Assembly: GCF_001432305.1 (NCBI RefSeq) | Contig: NZ_KQ483358.1 | Span: 1,482,430-1,546,429, forward strand | Direction of reading: 5' to 3' | Length of the DNA: 64,000 bases | Source: Curvibacter sp. PAE-UM | GTDB taxonomy: Bacteria; Pseudomonadota; Gammaproteobacteria; Burkholderiales; Burkholderiaceae_C | Shown: in pieces, positions 52,719 through 60,950 of the stretch | Layout of the letters: every line of letters starts with the position of its first letter | Position numbering within the stretch: the stretch's first letter is position 1 | Translations under genes and position numbers: made by a program | The notes under the pieces: model-generated | Told to the model about the DNA's origin: nothing | Database searches by the model: none | Seen by the model: only the letters and a program-made list of their open reading frames with translations

Positions 52719-54872
52719 ATGAGCACACGCCCACAACCGGTCGCCCGCAGTGCCCAGCTCGATGGTCTGATACACGAGGCGTCGCGCCGGGGCCTGGACA
52801 TCATGGACGGCGTGTTGCGCCAGACACGCGAGACCCTGCAACAGCAGATCGACCAGACGCGCGACCTGCTGGCGCGCGATGCCCGCTCCCGCGTGGTCTC
52901 GGTCCTGGTGCAGTCCGCGCCGGAGATGCGCGCGCGTTTCCCCGAGACCCTGCAACGCGCCTTCGAGCGTGAACTGGGCGACAACCCCGTGACCACCACC
53001 CTGGACGCGGGCCCGTCCAGCATCAAGTTCGAGCAGCTGGAACTCATGGACGAGCAGGACGTGCAGGTGCGCATCAGTGCGGCACGTGGCCTGCAGCAGG
53101 CGCTGCAGGACGCCGAGCAGGAGCTGACCGAGCTCAACACCCTGGTCAGTTCCATCCTGGGCTTCGACCAGGTGCGCCCGGAACGCAATCCCTTCCGGCC
53201 CGAGATCTACGTCGAGGCCCTGCAGGGCCTGATCAGCGAGATGCAGGGCGACAGCGCGGCGCAGACCCAGTGCCGTCAGATCATGGTGCCTCTGCTGGGC
53301 AAGAGCCTGCGCCCGGTCTATCAGGAGCTGCTGGCCTATCTGAAGATGCAGAAAGTCCAGCCGGTGCGTTATGCCATCCAGCGTGGGGCCTTCTCCGGCG
53401 CGCCCGTCGTGGGGCATGAGCCTGGCCAGGTCTCGCCCATCCAGACCGCCATGGCGAACGGGCCGGCACCTGTGCCGCCGCCGCAGGGCGGACTCGCGCA
53501 GCAGGTCTATGCCGGCCAGCTGACCGTGCAGCAGCTGCACGGCCTCGTCTCGGGTGCGACGCCGGACGCCGACCAGCTGGTGCAGGAAGTGGTCAAGCTC
53601 ATACTCGCCAGCATCACCGGCGATGAGCGCATCCTGCCGCCGGTGCGCGAGCTCATTGCCGGGCTCAAGCCGGCCCTGCTGCAACTGGCCCGCAGCGACC
53701 TGCATTTCTTCAGCGACAAGCAGCATCCGGCACGCCAGCTGCTTGAGGAACTGGCTCAGCACAGCTTTGCGTACGACCGGGCCGAGGCCGAGGGTTTCGC
53801 CGAATTCCTGTCGGAGATGCGACAGGCGCTGGCGCACCTGACCCCGGCAGCCGGTGGTGCGCCCGAGACCTTCGAGCGCGTGCTCGTGCGCCTGCGTCAG
53901 CGCTGGTCACAGGCCGACAAGCGCCGCCTGGCGCAGCAGCAGGCGGCCGTGCAGGCCCTGCAACAGGCCGAGAAGCGCAACCAGCTGGCGCGCCAGATTG
54001 CCGAGCACATCCGCAAGCAACCGGGCACCGTGCTGGTGCCCGACCTCATGGTGGACTTCGCCTGTGGTCCCTGGGCCCAGGTCATGGCGCAGGCCCAGAT
54101 CGACGGCAAGGTCGAGCAGCCGGGCGCGCCCGACTACGTGGCCCTGCTCGAAGACCTGTTCTGGAGCGTGCGCCCTGACCAGGCGCGCCAGCAGCCGGGG
54201 CAACTGGTCAAGATCATTCCGCAACTGGTGAAGGGCCTGCGCCAGGGGCTGGAGAGCATCCACTACCCACCCGAGCAGCTGCAGAATTTTCTCGATCAGC
54301 TGTTCGCCCTGCACCAGGGCGGCCTGGACAGCGGGTCCGCCGCACGCAGTCTGAAGCCGGCCGCCCCACCCGTGGCCAGGACCTGGCTGGCGCCCGAGGA
54401 AGCGCGCGATTCCGGCTTCATGGACGACCTGGGGGCGGAAGAAACTCCCGACTTTGCCTCCACGGTGCCGGCAGAGTTCCCGGCCGAATTCCCGGCGACC
54501 GAGCCCATGGGCCTGGTGGAAGGGGAAAACGACGACGGCCAGGTGCTCCCCGACGAGGGGCCGGCAACGGCGGTGCCGGCGCTCTCACTGGACCAGCTGC
54601 AGCCGGGGAGCTGGGTCGAATTGCTGGTCAGCGGGCATTGGATGCGCCTGCAACTGGCCTGGCTGAGCGACAACGCGAGCCTGTGTCTTTTTTCCAGCGC
54701 GGGTGGTTCCAACCACTCCATGACACGGCGCATGTTCGACCGCCTGGTCGTTCGGGAGCATCTGCGCCTGGTGACGCAGGGGCCCGTGGTCGAGCGCGCC
54801 TTCGATGCCGTGGCCGAACTGGCCATGCGCAACAGCGTCTACATGGATATCCAGGCCGATCCGCCGGCCTGA
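52719..54872 (+). CDS. DUF1631 domain protein (paralogue 2)
   Basis: The 717-residue protein is a diverged paralogue of the one at 48675. Shared blocks include DGVLRQTRETLQQQIDQTRD at the N-terminus, ILPPVRELIAGLKPALLQLA, FFSDKQHPARQLLEELAQHS, CGPWAQVMAQAQ, and a PilZ-like end GSWVELLVSGHWMRLQLAWL. A Pro/Gln-rich linker occurs around residue 235 and an acidic linker around 560-640. Function is unknown. It sits 41 bp after ettA; the stop overlaps the edge of a hairpin repeat. Confidence 0.85.
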   Translation: MSTRPQPVARSAQLDGLIHEASRRGLDIMDGVLRQTRETLQQQIDQTRDLLARDARSRVVSVLVQSAPEMRARFPETLQRAFERELGDNPVTTTLDAGPSSIKFEQLELMDEQDVQVRISAARGLQQALQDAEQELTELNTLVSSILGFDQVRPERNPFRPEIYVEALQGLISEMQGDSAAQTQCRQIMVPLLGKSLRPVYQELLAYLKMQKVQPVRYAIQRGAFSGAPVVGHEPGQVSPIQTAMANGPAPVPPPQGGLAQQVYAGQLTVQQLHGLVSGATPDADQLVQEVVKLILASITGDERILPPVRELIAGLKPALLQLARSDLHFFSDKQHPARQLLEELAQHSFAYDRAEAEGFAEFLSEMRQALAHLTPAAGGAPETFERVLVRLRQRWSQADKRRLAQQQAAVQALQQAEKRNQLARQIAEHIRKQPGTVLVPDLMVDFACGPWAQVMAQAQIDGKVEQPGAPDYVALLEDLFWSVRPDQARQQPGQLVKIIPQLVKGLRQGLESIHYPPEQLQNFLDQLFALHQGGLDSGSAARSLKPAAPPVARTWLAPEEARDSGFMDDLGAEETPDFASTVPAEFPAEFPATEPMGLVEGENDDGQVLPDEGPATAVPALSLDQLQPGSWVELLVSGHWMRLQLAWLSDNASLCLFSSAGGSNHSMTRRMFDRLVVREHLRLVTQGPVVERAFDAVAELAMRNSVYMDIQADPPA

Positions 54873-55015
54873 GAACTTACGAATAAATCTACTGCGCGAC
54901 CCGATCGCGGCGTTGGGCGGTGCTCGGAATCCTCACGTACATTGAGTACGTTCCGGTTCCTGCGCTCCGTCCGCCTTGCGCTAGGGTCGCTCGCTACGAT
55001 TTCTTCGCAAGTTCT
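54872..55015. repeat. 144-bp imperfect hairpin repeat between convergent genes
   Basis: The gap between the DUF1631 and TAXI genes is filled by a long inverted repeat. Ends AGAACTTACGAATAAATC and GATTTCTTCGCAAGTTCT match 16 of 18. Internal arms GCGACCC / GGGTCGC and ACGTAC / GTACGT (loop ATTGA) continue the stem. It may be a dispersed repeat acting as a bidirectional terminator. It differs in sequence from the 36990 element. Confidence 0.7.
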
Positions 55016-55027
55016 GAGTGGCGATGT

Positions 55028-56338
55028 TCAGCTTAGCCGCTTGCGTACCATCTCGATGTAGTTGCGCAGCGCGTAGAGCTCGTCGGTATACGACAGTGGC
55101 ACCTTCACCCTGGCCGCGCGCCCTTCGAGCTGGTTCAGCGCCTGAAGCAGTTCCTCGCGGCTGCCGTTGCCGGACTGCATGCGTTCCTCGATCTGGCGCA
55201 GCTGCCCGTACCAGCGGAACACGCGGGAGCGGATGCGGAATTCGTACAGCGGCGGCACGATGCGGCTCAGCGGCAGCAGGATCGCGATGATGATGCCCAG
55301 CGCCAGCCACATGCGTTCCAGCAGATTGGCCAGCGTGAAGGACAGGTAACGCTGCAGCAGTGGTACGCCGTTCTTGAGCGCGCGCTCGGCTTCCTGGGCC
55401 AGTGGGAACTCGGTCTGCCCGGCGTTCGGAAATTCGCGGGCCCGGTTGAACCAGCCGGCCGGTCCGTGCAGCTTGAGTGCGGCCTGCGAGAACAGCTGCA
55501 GCAGCGCCGGGTGCACGTCGGGCCTGGCCAGCAGGGTGGTGGTGGTGGCGATCAGGTGCACATCCTGGGCCGGAATGTCCCGCGCCAGGTCCACCACGCC
55601 GCGTGGCAGCGTGACCGGTGTGAGAAAGGGAAAGCGGCGCGCATAGGCCTCACTCTGGCTGAAGTCCATCAGCCGCACGTCCGGGGTCTGCAGCAGCATC
55701 TGCACCATCAGGGATTCGGGCGCCGAGGCCAGCACCAGCGCGTCGATCTCGCCGGCCAGCAGCGCCATCACCGCCGGGGTCTGGTCCAGGCGCGAGAGCC
55801 GCATGCTGGCGGGGGCTATGCGGTTGGCCTCGAACAGCCGGTCCATCAGGCGTGGTACGCCACTGCCCTCGGCACCGACGTTCAGGCGCAGGCCCTTGAG
55901 CTCGCCCAGCGCGGTCAGCTTGCCCTGGCGGTTCACCTTGCGCGCGGCGTCGGCGCGGTAGAACAGCCAGACCGGTTCGACGAACAGGCTGCCCAGCGAT
56001 TCGAGTTCATCGTCTTCCGTCGGCGTGGCCGTGCCCCCCTGCACGAAGCCGATGTCCACCTCGCCCGCGCGCAGCAGGGCCAGGTTGTCCGCCGCGCCCT
56101 GGCTGGGCCGCAGCGTCACCTGGATGCCGTAGCCCGCCAGCGACTGGGCATAACGCTTGCCCAGCTCGTCATAGGCACTTTGGGCCGGCCCGGTGGCCAG
56201 CGTGATGCGCCGCGGCGGCATCGGGTCCAGCCACCAGTAGGCCAGCGTCAGCAGCAGCAGGGCCAGCAGCACAAAGGGCGCGGCCGAGGCCCAGAGGTCG
56301 CGCAGCGAGAGCAGGGTGTGGCGCAGGACAGCCGGCAT
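55028..56338 (-). CDS. Membrane-anchored TAXI-type TRAP solute-binding protein
   Basis: This 436-residue protein has an N-terminal membrane anchor (FVLLALLLLTLAYWWLDPMP) and a TAXI-type binding domain (ITLATGPAQSAYDELGKRYA, DNLALLRAGEVDIGFVQGG, GSGVPRLMDRLFEANRI). A second transmembrane helix near residue 340 (MWLALGIIIAILLPLSRIVP) leads into a cytoplasmic helical tail. There is no DctM/DctQ-like permease nearby, so it is an orphan and may signal rather than transport. ATG at 56338 avoids overlapping the next gene. Confidence 0.83.
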   Translation of the reverse strand: MPAVLRHTLLSLRDLWASAAPFVLLALLLLTLAYWWLDPMPPRRITLATGPAQSAYDELGKRYAQSLAGYGIQVTLRPSQGAADNLALLRAGEVDIGFVQGGTATPTEDDELESLGSLFVEPVWLFYRADAARKVNRQGKLTALGELKGLRLNVGAEGSGVPRLMDRLFEANRIAPASMRLSRLDQTPAVMALLAGEIDALVLASAPESLMVQMLLQTPDVRLMDFSQSEAYARRFPFLTPVTLPRGVVDLARDIPAQDVHLIATTTTLLARPDVHPALLQLFSQAALKLHGPAGWFNRAREFPNAGQTEFPLAQEAERALKNGVPLLQRYLSFTLANLLERMWLALGIIIAILLPLSRIVPPLYEFRIRSRVFRWYGQLRQIEERMQSGNGSREELLQALNQLEGRAARVKVPLSYTDELYALRNYIEMVRKRLS

Positions 56339-56351
56339 GCGTATGTATGCT

Positions 56352-57356
56352 TCAGCTCGCTGCAAGTTCGGCCGCGCTGGGCCAGTGCTGCTCGCTAACC
56401 GTCAGGCCCTGCGCTGCGTGCACCGCATTGACCACGGCGCGTGCCGTCGCTTCGGCGGCCAGCGTGGCCAGCAGCAACATGTCGGCCTCCTTGCCGCTGG
56501 TGCCGGTGCCCAGGGCGAACAAGGTGTCGCCGTCGAGCATGGTGTGCACGGGGTTGATGCTGCGGGCCAGCCCGTCGTGGGCCACCTGGGCCAGGCGCTG
56601 GGCCTGGGTCTTGCTCAGTACGGCATCGGTGGCGATCACGCCGATGGTGGTGTTGTTGCCGGCCAGCAGGTGCTGCGGCATGTGCCCGTCCAGCAGTGCG
56701 TCACGGGTGTTCTGCAGGGCGTGGCCATCGACCGTGCGGGCGCCGGCGATCACCTGTCCGGTGGCCGGGTCCAGCACGTCGCCCACGGCATTGCAGACCA
56801 CCAGCGCGCCCACGGTGAAACCGCTGGCACGGACCGAGGCCGTGCCCACGCCGCCTTTCATGGCGCGCGCCATGCCCAGCAGCTTGCCCACCAGCGCCCC
56901 GCTGCCTGCGCCCACATTGCCCTGGGCCGGCGTGCTGCGGCTGGCGGCCACGCAAGCGCGGTGGCCGGATGAGGCGTCGGGGCGGATGCGTCCGTCGCCC
57001 ACGCCCAGGTCGAACACCACGGCCGCCGGCACGATGGGCACCAGGCCGTGGCCGGTGTCCAGGCCGATGTCGTTCTCTTCCAGCCAGCGCATCACGCCGC
57101 CGGCTGCGTCCAGGCCCCAGGCGCTGCCGCCGGCCAGCAGCACGGCGTGGACATGGGGCACCAGGTTGCCGGGGTGCAGCAGATCGGTTTCGCGTGTGCC
57201 GGGAGCCGCACCACGCACGTCGACGCCACCGATGGCACCATCGCGTGCGATCACGACGCTGCAGCCGGTGGGACGACGTGGATCGGAGTCATGACCGACT
57301 TCGATGCCGGCCACGTCGGTGATGGCGCCCGGGTAGGGCAGGTGTAGTGAAGTCAT
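56352..57356 (-). CDS. P1/S58 (DmpA/NylC-type) N-terminal nucleophile peptidase
   Basis: The 334-residue protein belongs to the self-processing S58 family of aminopeptidases and nylon-oligomer hydrolases. Typical stretches are DVAGIEVGHDSDPRRPTGCS, GVDVRGAAPGTRETDLLHPG, HAVLLAGGSAWGLDAAGGVM and GNNTTIGVIATDAVLSK; the Asn-Thr in the last is where NylC-like enzymes autocleave. Physiological substrate is unknown. A CATAAT box lies just 6 bp before the ATG with no ribosome site, so the mRNA may be leaderless. Confidence 0.87.
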   Translation of the reverse strand: MTSLHLPYPGAITDVAGIEVGHDSDPRRPTGCSVVIARDGAIGGVDVRGAAPGTRETDLLHPGNLVPHVHAVLLAGGSAWGLDAAGGVMRWLEENDIGLDTGHGLVPIVPAAVVFDLGVGDGRIRPDASSGHRACVAASRSTPAQGNVGAGSGALVGKLLGMARAMKGGVGTASVRASGFTVGALVVCNAVGDVLDPATGQVIAGARTVDGHALQNTRDALLDGHMPQHLLAGNNTTIGVIATDAVLSKTQAQRLAQVAHDGLARSINPVHTMLDGDTLFALGTGTSGKEADMLLLATLAAEATARAVVNAVHAAQGLTVSEQHWPSAAELAAS

Positions 57357-57388
57357 GCGCCAATTATGCGCAGCACAGACACGTGGGT

Positions 57389-57826
57389 CTAATCGACGAC
57401 CTGGATGCGCACCGGCGCCACGCCGGCGTTGATGCTGGCGATGGTCTTGAAGGCCGAACTGGAGAGATCAATGATGCGGCCCTTCACGAAAGGCCCACGG
57501 TCGTTCACGCGCACCTGCACGCTCTTGCCGTTCTGCGTGTTGGTGACCTTGAGCCGCGTGCCGAAGGGCAGGGTGCGGTGCGCCGCCGTCAGCTTGGCCT
57601 GGTCAAAGCGCTCGCCGTTGGCCGTCTTGCGGCCGTGGAACTCATTGCCGTAATAGGAAGCCTGGCCCGTTTCGCTGTGGCCGCTGGCTGCGGATGCGCC
57701 ACCCCCGCTGCCGGACTTGGGCGTGCTGCTGCAGCCGGCCAGAGCCAGCAGGACGACGGCGCAGAGCCAGCCGGCCAGCAGGCGCAGCGGCGGTGAGGGG
57801 GGGACGGTGGCAAGGGTCTGGGACAT
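57389..57826 (-). CDS. rlpA: RlpA-family septal ring lipoprotein
   Basis: RlpA is a lytic transglycosylase that cleaves stem-less glycan strands. The 145-residue protein has a lipoprotein signal ([10 protein letters not shown]) and the double-psi barrel: [38 protein letters not shown] and [18 protein letters not shown], holding the catalytic Glu/Asp set. No SPOR domain follows, so it is a short form. It stands alone, 32 bp downstream of the P1 peptidase. Confidence 0.92.
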   Translation of the reverse strand: MSQTLATVPPSPPLRLLAGWLCAVVLLALAGCSSTPKSGSGGGASAASGHSETGQASYYGNEFHGRKTANGERFDQAKLTAAHRTLPFGTRLKVTNTQNGKSVQVRVNDRGPFVKGRIIDLSSSAFKTIASINAGVAPVRIQVVD

Positions 57827-57958
57827 GGGGTGCTCCGTGGTCGCGATTCACTATACCGAGCCATGCACCTGGGTGGCCCTGCGCAGGCCCCCGGCGCGAC
57901 GGATTGCCGCATGGACGCGACAGACGGCGTTGCTCTGTGGCGCGGGCCCGATACCGGC

Positions 57959-58336
57959 TCAGGCGAACCGTGGCCAGAGATGGGGGCCGAAGACCAGCAG
58001 CCCGATGACCAGGGCCCCGATGGCGGCGATCAGCACGGCGGCCGCGGCCACGTCCTTGGCCTGCAGGATCAGGGGGTGGAATTCCTGCGTGACGGCATCG
58101 GCCAGGAACTCCAGCGCGGTGTTGAGGGCCTCGGCCATCCAGACCAGCGTCATGGCCAGCACCAGCCAGCACCATTCGGCCAGGCTCAGCCCGAAGTACA
58201 GGCCGGCGCCGGTCACCAGCACCGTGGCAGCGGCATGGAGCCACGCGTTGTGCTGGGTCAGCAGCAGGGTGCGCAGGCCGGCCAGCGCATAACGAAAGCT
58301 GTGCAGGCGCGCGGTGAAGCTGAAGGGCTGGTGCAT
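57959..58336 (-). CDS. dgkA: Diacylglycerol kinase
   Basis: The 125-residue integral membrane kinase recycles diacylglycerol, released by envelope glycan modification, to phosphatidate. Three transmembrane helices are visible. The active-site block ALNTALEFLADAV has the catalytic Glu, and AKDVAAAAVLIAAIGALVIG is the conserved C-terminal signature. The start lies 20 bp from a perfect SOS box, which could repress this gene as well as the divergent radical SAM gene. In E. coli dgkA lies beside lexA, a suggestive parallel. Confidence 0.93.
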   Translation of the reverse strand: MHQPFSFTARLHSFRYALAGLRTLLLTQHNAWLHAAATVLVTGAGLYFGLSLAEWCWLVLAMTLVWMAEALNTALEFLADAVTQEFHPLILQAKDVAAAAVLIAAIGALVIGLLVFGPHLWPRFA

Positions 58337-58355
58337 GGGGTGGGATCGTTCTATA

Positions 58356-58371
58356 CTGTATTTATGTACAG
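58356..58371. promoter_or_regulatory. Perfect LexA (SOS) box
   Basis: CTGT-N8-ACAG occurs at 58356-58371 with an AT-rich core (ATTTATGT), matching the LexA consensus of gamma- and betaproteobacteria. It lies in an AT-rich 145-bp gap between dgkA and the radical SAM gene, overlapping a TATACT -10-like box (58352-58357). LexA binding is inferred from this match. Confidence 0.75.
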
Positions 58372-58481
58372 TTATGTTTCAGGGCATGTTCTGACGCTAC
58401 GGTCCGTCACTCTAACGAGCCGGTGGACGGGCCCGCTCGGGACTTACCCGCGCGGGCGCGGGCCGCAGGGCAGGCCGGACC

Positions 58482-59570
58482 ATGGGTGACTTCAAGATCC
58501 CCCTGCAGACCCTCAAGGGGCGGGGTGCGGCCACGCGCAACGCGCATCGCTTCGAGACGGATGCCCGCGCAGCGTTTGACGATGGCTGGTCGACCTGGGA
58601 CGAGGCCTTGTCGGGGGAGGCGCCGAAACTGCAGACGGAAGTCCGCTGGGAGGATGCGCGCAGCGCGCTGGTCAGCAACGACTCGCCCGACATCGCCTTC
58701 GACCAGTCCATCAACCCCTACCGCGGTTGCGAGCATGGCTGCAGCTACTGTTACGCCCGGCCCACGCACAGTTACCTGGGCCTGTCGCCGGGGCTGGATT
58801 TCGAGCGCGTGATCATCGCCAAGCGCGGTCTGGCCGAACTGTTGCGGCAGGAACTTTCGGCCAGGGCCTACCAGCCCAGCATGATCGTCATCGGTTCGGT
58901 CACCGATGCCTACCAGCCGGTGGAGCGCGAGTTGAAGATCACGCGCTCGCTCATCGAGGTGCTGCGCGACACGCGCCACCCCTTCTCGCTGGTCACCAAG
59001 TCCAGCGGCGTGGAGCGTGATCTGGACCTGATCGCGCCCATGGCGCAAGAGCATCTGGCGGCGGTGTACGTGACCATCACCACGCTGGACGGCGAACTCG
59101 CACGCCAGCTGGAGCCGCGCGCCGCCTCGCCGCAGCGCCGCCTGCGCACCATTCGCGCCCTGGCCGAGGCCGGCGTGCCGGTGGGTGTGAGCGTGGCGCC
59201 GCAGATCCCCTTCATCAACGAAGACATGGAGCAGGTGCTGGAGGCGGCTGCAGCGGCGGGCGCCCAAAGCGCCTTCTACACCGTGCTGCGCCTGCCCTGG
59301 GAACTCAACGAGGTGTTCCAGCAGTGGCTCAGCCTTCACTACCCGCAGCGCGCGGCGCGCGTGATGGCGCGCATCCAGGAGATGCGCGGCGGCAAGGACT
59401 ACGACAGCAACTACGCCACGCGCATGAAAGGCAGCGGCCTGTGGGCCGACCTGATACGCCAGCGTTTCCACAAGGCCTGCGCCCGCCACGGCCTGAACCG
59501 CGGGCGCGTGGAACTCGACCTCTCCTTGTTCCGCCCGGGGCTGGCGCGCGGGCAGGGCAGCCTGTTCTAG
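58482..59570 (+). CDS. SplB/PA0069-family radical SAM protein
   Basis: This 362-residue protein has a radical SAM cluster-binding motif CEHGCSYCYARP near residue 82, preceded by SINPYRGC. It belongs to the family related to spore photoproduct lyase (COG1533) that is widespread and uncharacterised. A further conserved block, GSVTDAYQPVERELKITRS, follows near 140, then HPFSLVTKSSGVERDLDL. The extreme C-terminus QGSLF resembles the QxSLF/QLxLF motif by which repair proteins bind the beta sliding clamp. An SOS box lies ~110 bp upstream, so a role in DNA damage response is plausible. Confidence 0.88.
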   Translation: MGDFKIPLQTLKGRGAATRNAHRFETDARAAFDDGWSTWDEALSGEAPKLQTEVRWEDARSALVSNDSPDIAFDQSINPYRGCEHGCSYCYARPTHSYLGLSPGLDFERVIIAKRGLAELLRQELSARAYQPSMIVIGSVTDAYQPVERELKITRSLIEVLRDTRHPFSLVTKSSGVERDLDLIAPMAQEHLAAVYVTITTLDGELARQLEPRAASPQRRLRTIRALAEAGVPVGVSVAPQIPFINEDMEQVLEAAAAAGAQSAFYTVLRLPWELNEVFQQWLSLHYPQRAARVMARIQEMRGGKDYDSNYATRMKGSGLWADLIRQRFHKACARHGLNRGRVELDLSLFRPGLARGQGSLF

Positions 59571-59586
59571 GCGCCTGCCTTACGCC

Positions 59587-59943
59587 TTACTTCTGCACCG
59601 GCTCGATGGTCAGCACCGTGTAGGCGCCCTTGATCTGGTCGGCGGTGAAGCGCACGGTGTCGCCGGCCTTGACCTTGTCCAGCAAGGCGGGGTCCTGGAC
59701 CTGGAACACCATGGTCATCGGTCCCATGTCGAGGTTGGGGATCTCGCCGTGCCTGAGGGTGATCTTCTTCGCCGACTTGTCCACCGTGCGCACGACGGCT
59801 TCGACCTGGGGCCGTGCGGCCGCAGCCGCCTGGGCGACCTGGACCGGGGCGGCATGGCTGTCATGGCTGGCGCCATGGTTGTGGGCCAGGGCGGAGCCAG
59901 CCAGCGTCAGCAGGGTGGCGAGCAGGGCAGTGGTTTTTTTCAT
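59587..59943 (-). CDS. CusF-like periplasmic copper-binding protein
   Basis: The 118-residue protein has a signal peptide and a His-rich linker (AHNHGASHDSHA), followed by a CusF OB-fold domain. Metal site residues occur in LRHGEIPNLDMGPMTMVFQV: the His and two Met ligands are present, but the Trp of E. coli CusF (position 44) is replaced by Met. It would shuttle Cu(I)/Ag(I) in the periplasm. It is the last gene of the copper operon, 28 bp after the DUF411 gene. Confidence 0.9.
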   Translation of the reverse strand: MKKTTALLATLLTLAGSALAHNHGASHDSHAAPVQVAQAAAAARPQVEAVVRTVDKSAKKITLRHGEIPNLDMGPMTMVFQVQDPALLDKVKAGDTVRFTADQIKGAYTVLTIEPVQK

Positions 59944-59971
59944 GGTGTGCTCAAGGTTGGGTTGACATGAA

Positions 59972-60445
59972 TTATCGATAAGTCTGGAAAACACGGGCCG
60001 TGCCGCCGCGCTGCACCAGCAGCACGTCGTAAGCATCCTTCAGGCCGCCATACTCGGGGCCGTCCATGCCAGGCGAACCCACGGGCATGCCGGGCACGGC
60101 CAGGCCCACGGCGATGGGCTTGTCTTTCAGCAGACGCTGGATCTCGCGCGCCGGCACATGGCCTTCGATCACATAACCGTTCACCAGGGCGGTGTGGCAG
60201 GAGCCGAACTTCTCGGCCAGGCCCAGGCGCTGGCGGATCTCGTTCTTGCGGTCGTTGCTGACGTCATGCGTCTTCACTTCGAAGCCGCTGGCCTGCAGGT
60301 GCTTGATCCAGTCCTTGCAGCAGCCGCAGCTGGCGGTTTTCCAGACCTCGACCATGGGGCGCGGGGGCTGGGCGGCCAGCCCCAGGCCGGCCAGCGCTCC
60401 GGCCGCGAGGGCGACCGAGGTGTGCAAAAGCTTGCGTCGATTCAT
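59972..60445 (-). CDS. DUF411 metal-binding protein
   Basis: The 157-residue protein has a twin-Arg-like signal (MNRRKLLHTSVALAAGALAG) and a DUF411 domain with the CGCC motif (SCGCCKDWIKHL). FGSCHTALVNGYVIEGHVP and the Gly/Met-rich loop AVPGMPVGSPGMDGPEYG follow. The family occurs beside copper- and silver-resistance genes. Its place between a cupredoxin and CusF-like protein supports copper handling; a chaperone or redox role is not established. Confidence 0.9.
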   Translation of the reverse strand: MNRRKLLHTSVALAAGALAGLGLAAQPPRPMVEVWKTASCGCCKDWIKHLQASGFEVKTHDVSNDRKNEIRQRLGLAEKFGSCHTALVNGYVIEGHVPAREIQRLLKDKPIAVGLAVPGMPVGSPGMDGPEYGGLKDAYDVLLVQRGGTARVFQTYR

Positions 60446-60457
60446 GACATGCTCCTT

Positions 60458-60943
60458 TCAGCGTGGTCGGACGGTGATGCTGCCCTTCATGCCGGCCTGG
60501 AAGTGGCCGGCGATCAGGCAGGCGAAATCGAACTGGCCGGCGCGGTTGAAGGTCCAGATGATCTCGCCGCGCTGGGCGGGCGGCACGTGCGCCATATACG
60601 GCTCATCGTGTTCCATGGCCGGATGCTTGAGCATCTGCTCGGCGTGGGCGGCGAGCTCCTTGGGTGTACCGAGCACCAGCTCGTGCATGATTTTTCCGTC
60701 ATTACGCAGGCGCAGGCGCACGGTCTCGCCCTGCTTCACCTCGATGCGGTCGGGTGTGAAACGCATGTCGTCGGTCATGCGCAGCGTGATGGTGCGCTTG
60801 ACGTCCTTCGCGTCGCCCGCGATGCCCCAGTCCTTCTGCTCCTTGATCACGGCTTGCGGGGTCGCGTGGGGCTTCTCGCCATGGGCCCAGGCCGGGCTGA
60901 CGGCCAGCAGGGCCGCGCTGATGATGAATGCTGCTTGTTTCAT
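60458..60943 (-). CDS. Cupredoxin (plastocyanin-like copper protein)
   Basis: The 161-residue periplasmic protein has a signal peptide (ALLAVSPAWA) and a type-1 copper site. The first His is in KIMHELVLG near residue 90, and Cys-His-Met ligands are in CLIAGHFQAGMKG at the C-terminus. Such proteins donate electrons to or accept them from multicopper oxidases. Met/His residues near 105-115 may bind extra copper. GAGGACACC precedes the ATG at 60943. It lies 7 bp after the oxidase stop. Confidence 0.92.
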   Translation of the reverse strand: MKQAAFIISAALLAVSPAWAHGEKPHATPQAVIKEQKDWGIAGDAKDVKRTITLRMTDDMRFTPDRIEVKQGETVRLRLRNDGKIMHELVLGTPKELAAHAEQMLKHPAMEHDEPYMAHVPPAQRGEIIWTFNRAGQFDFACLIAGHFQAGMKGSITVRPR

Positions 60944-60950
60944 GGTGTCC

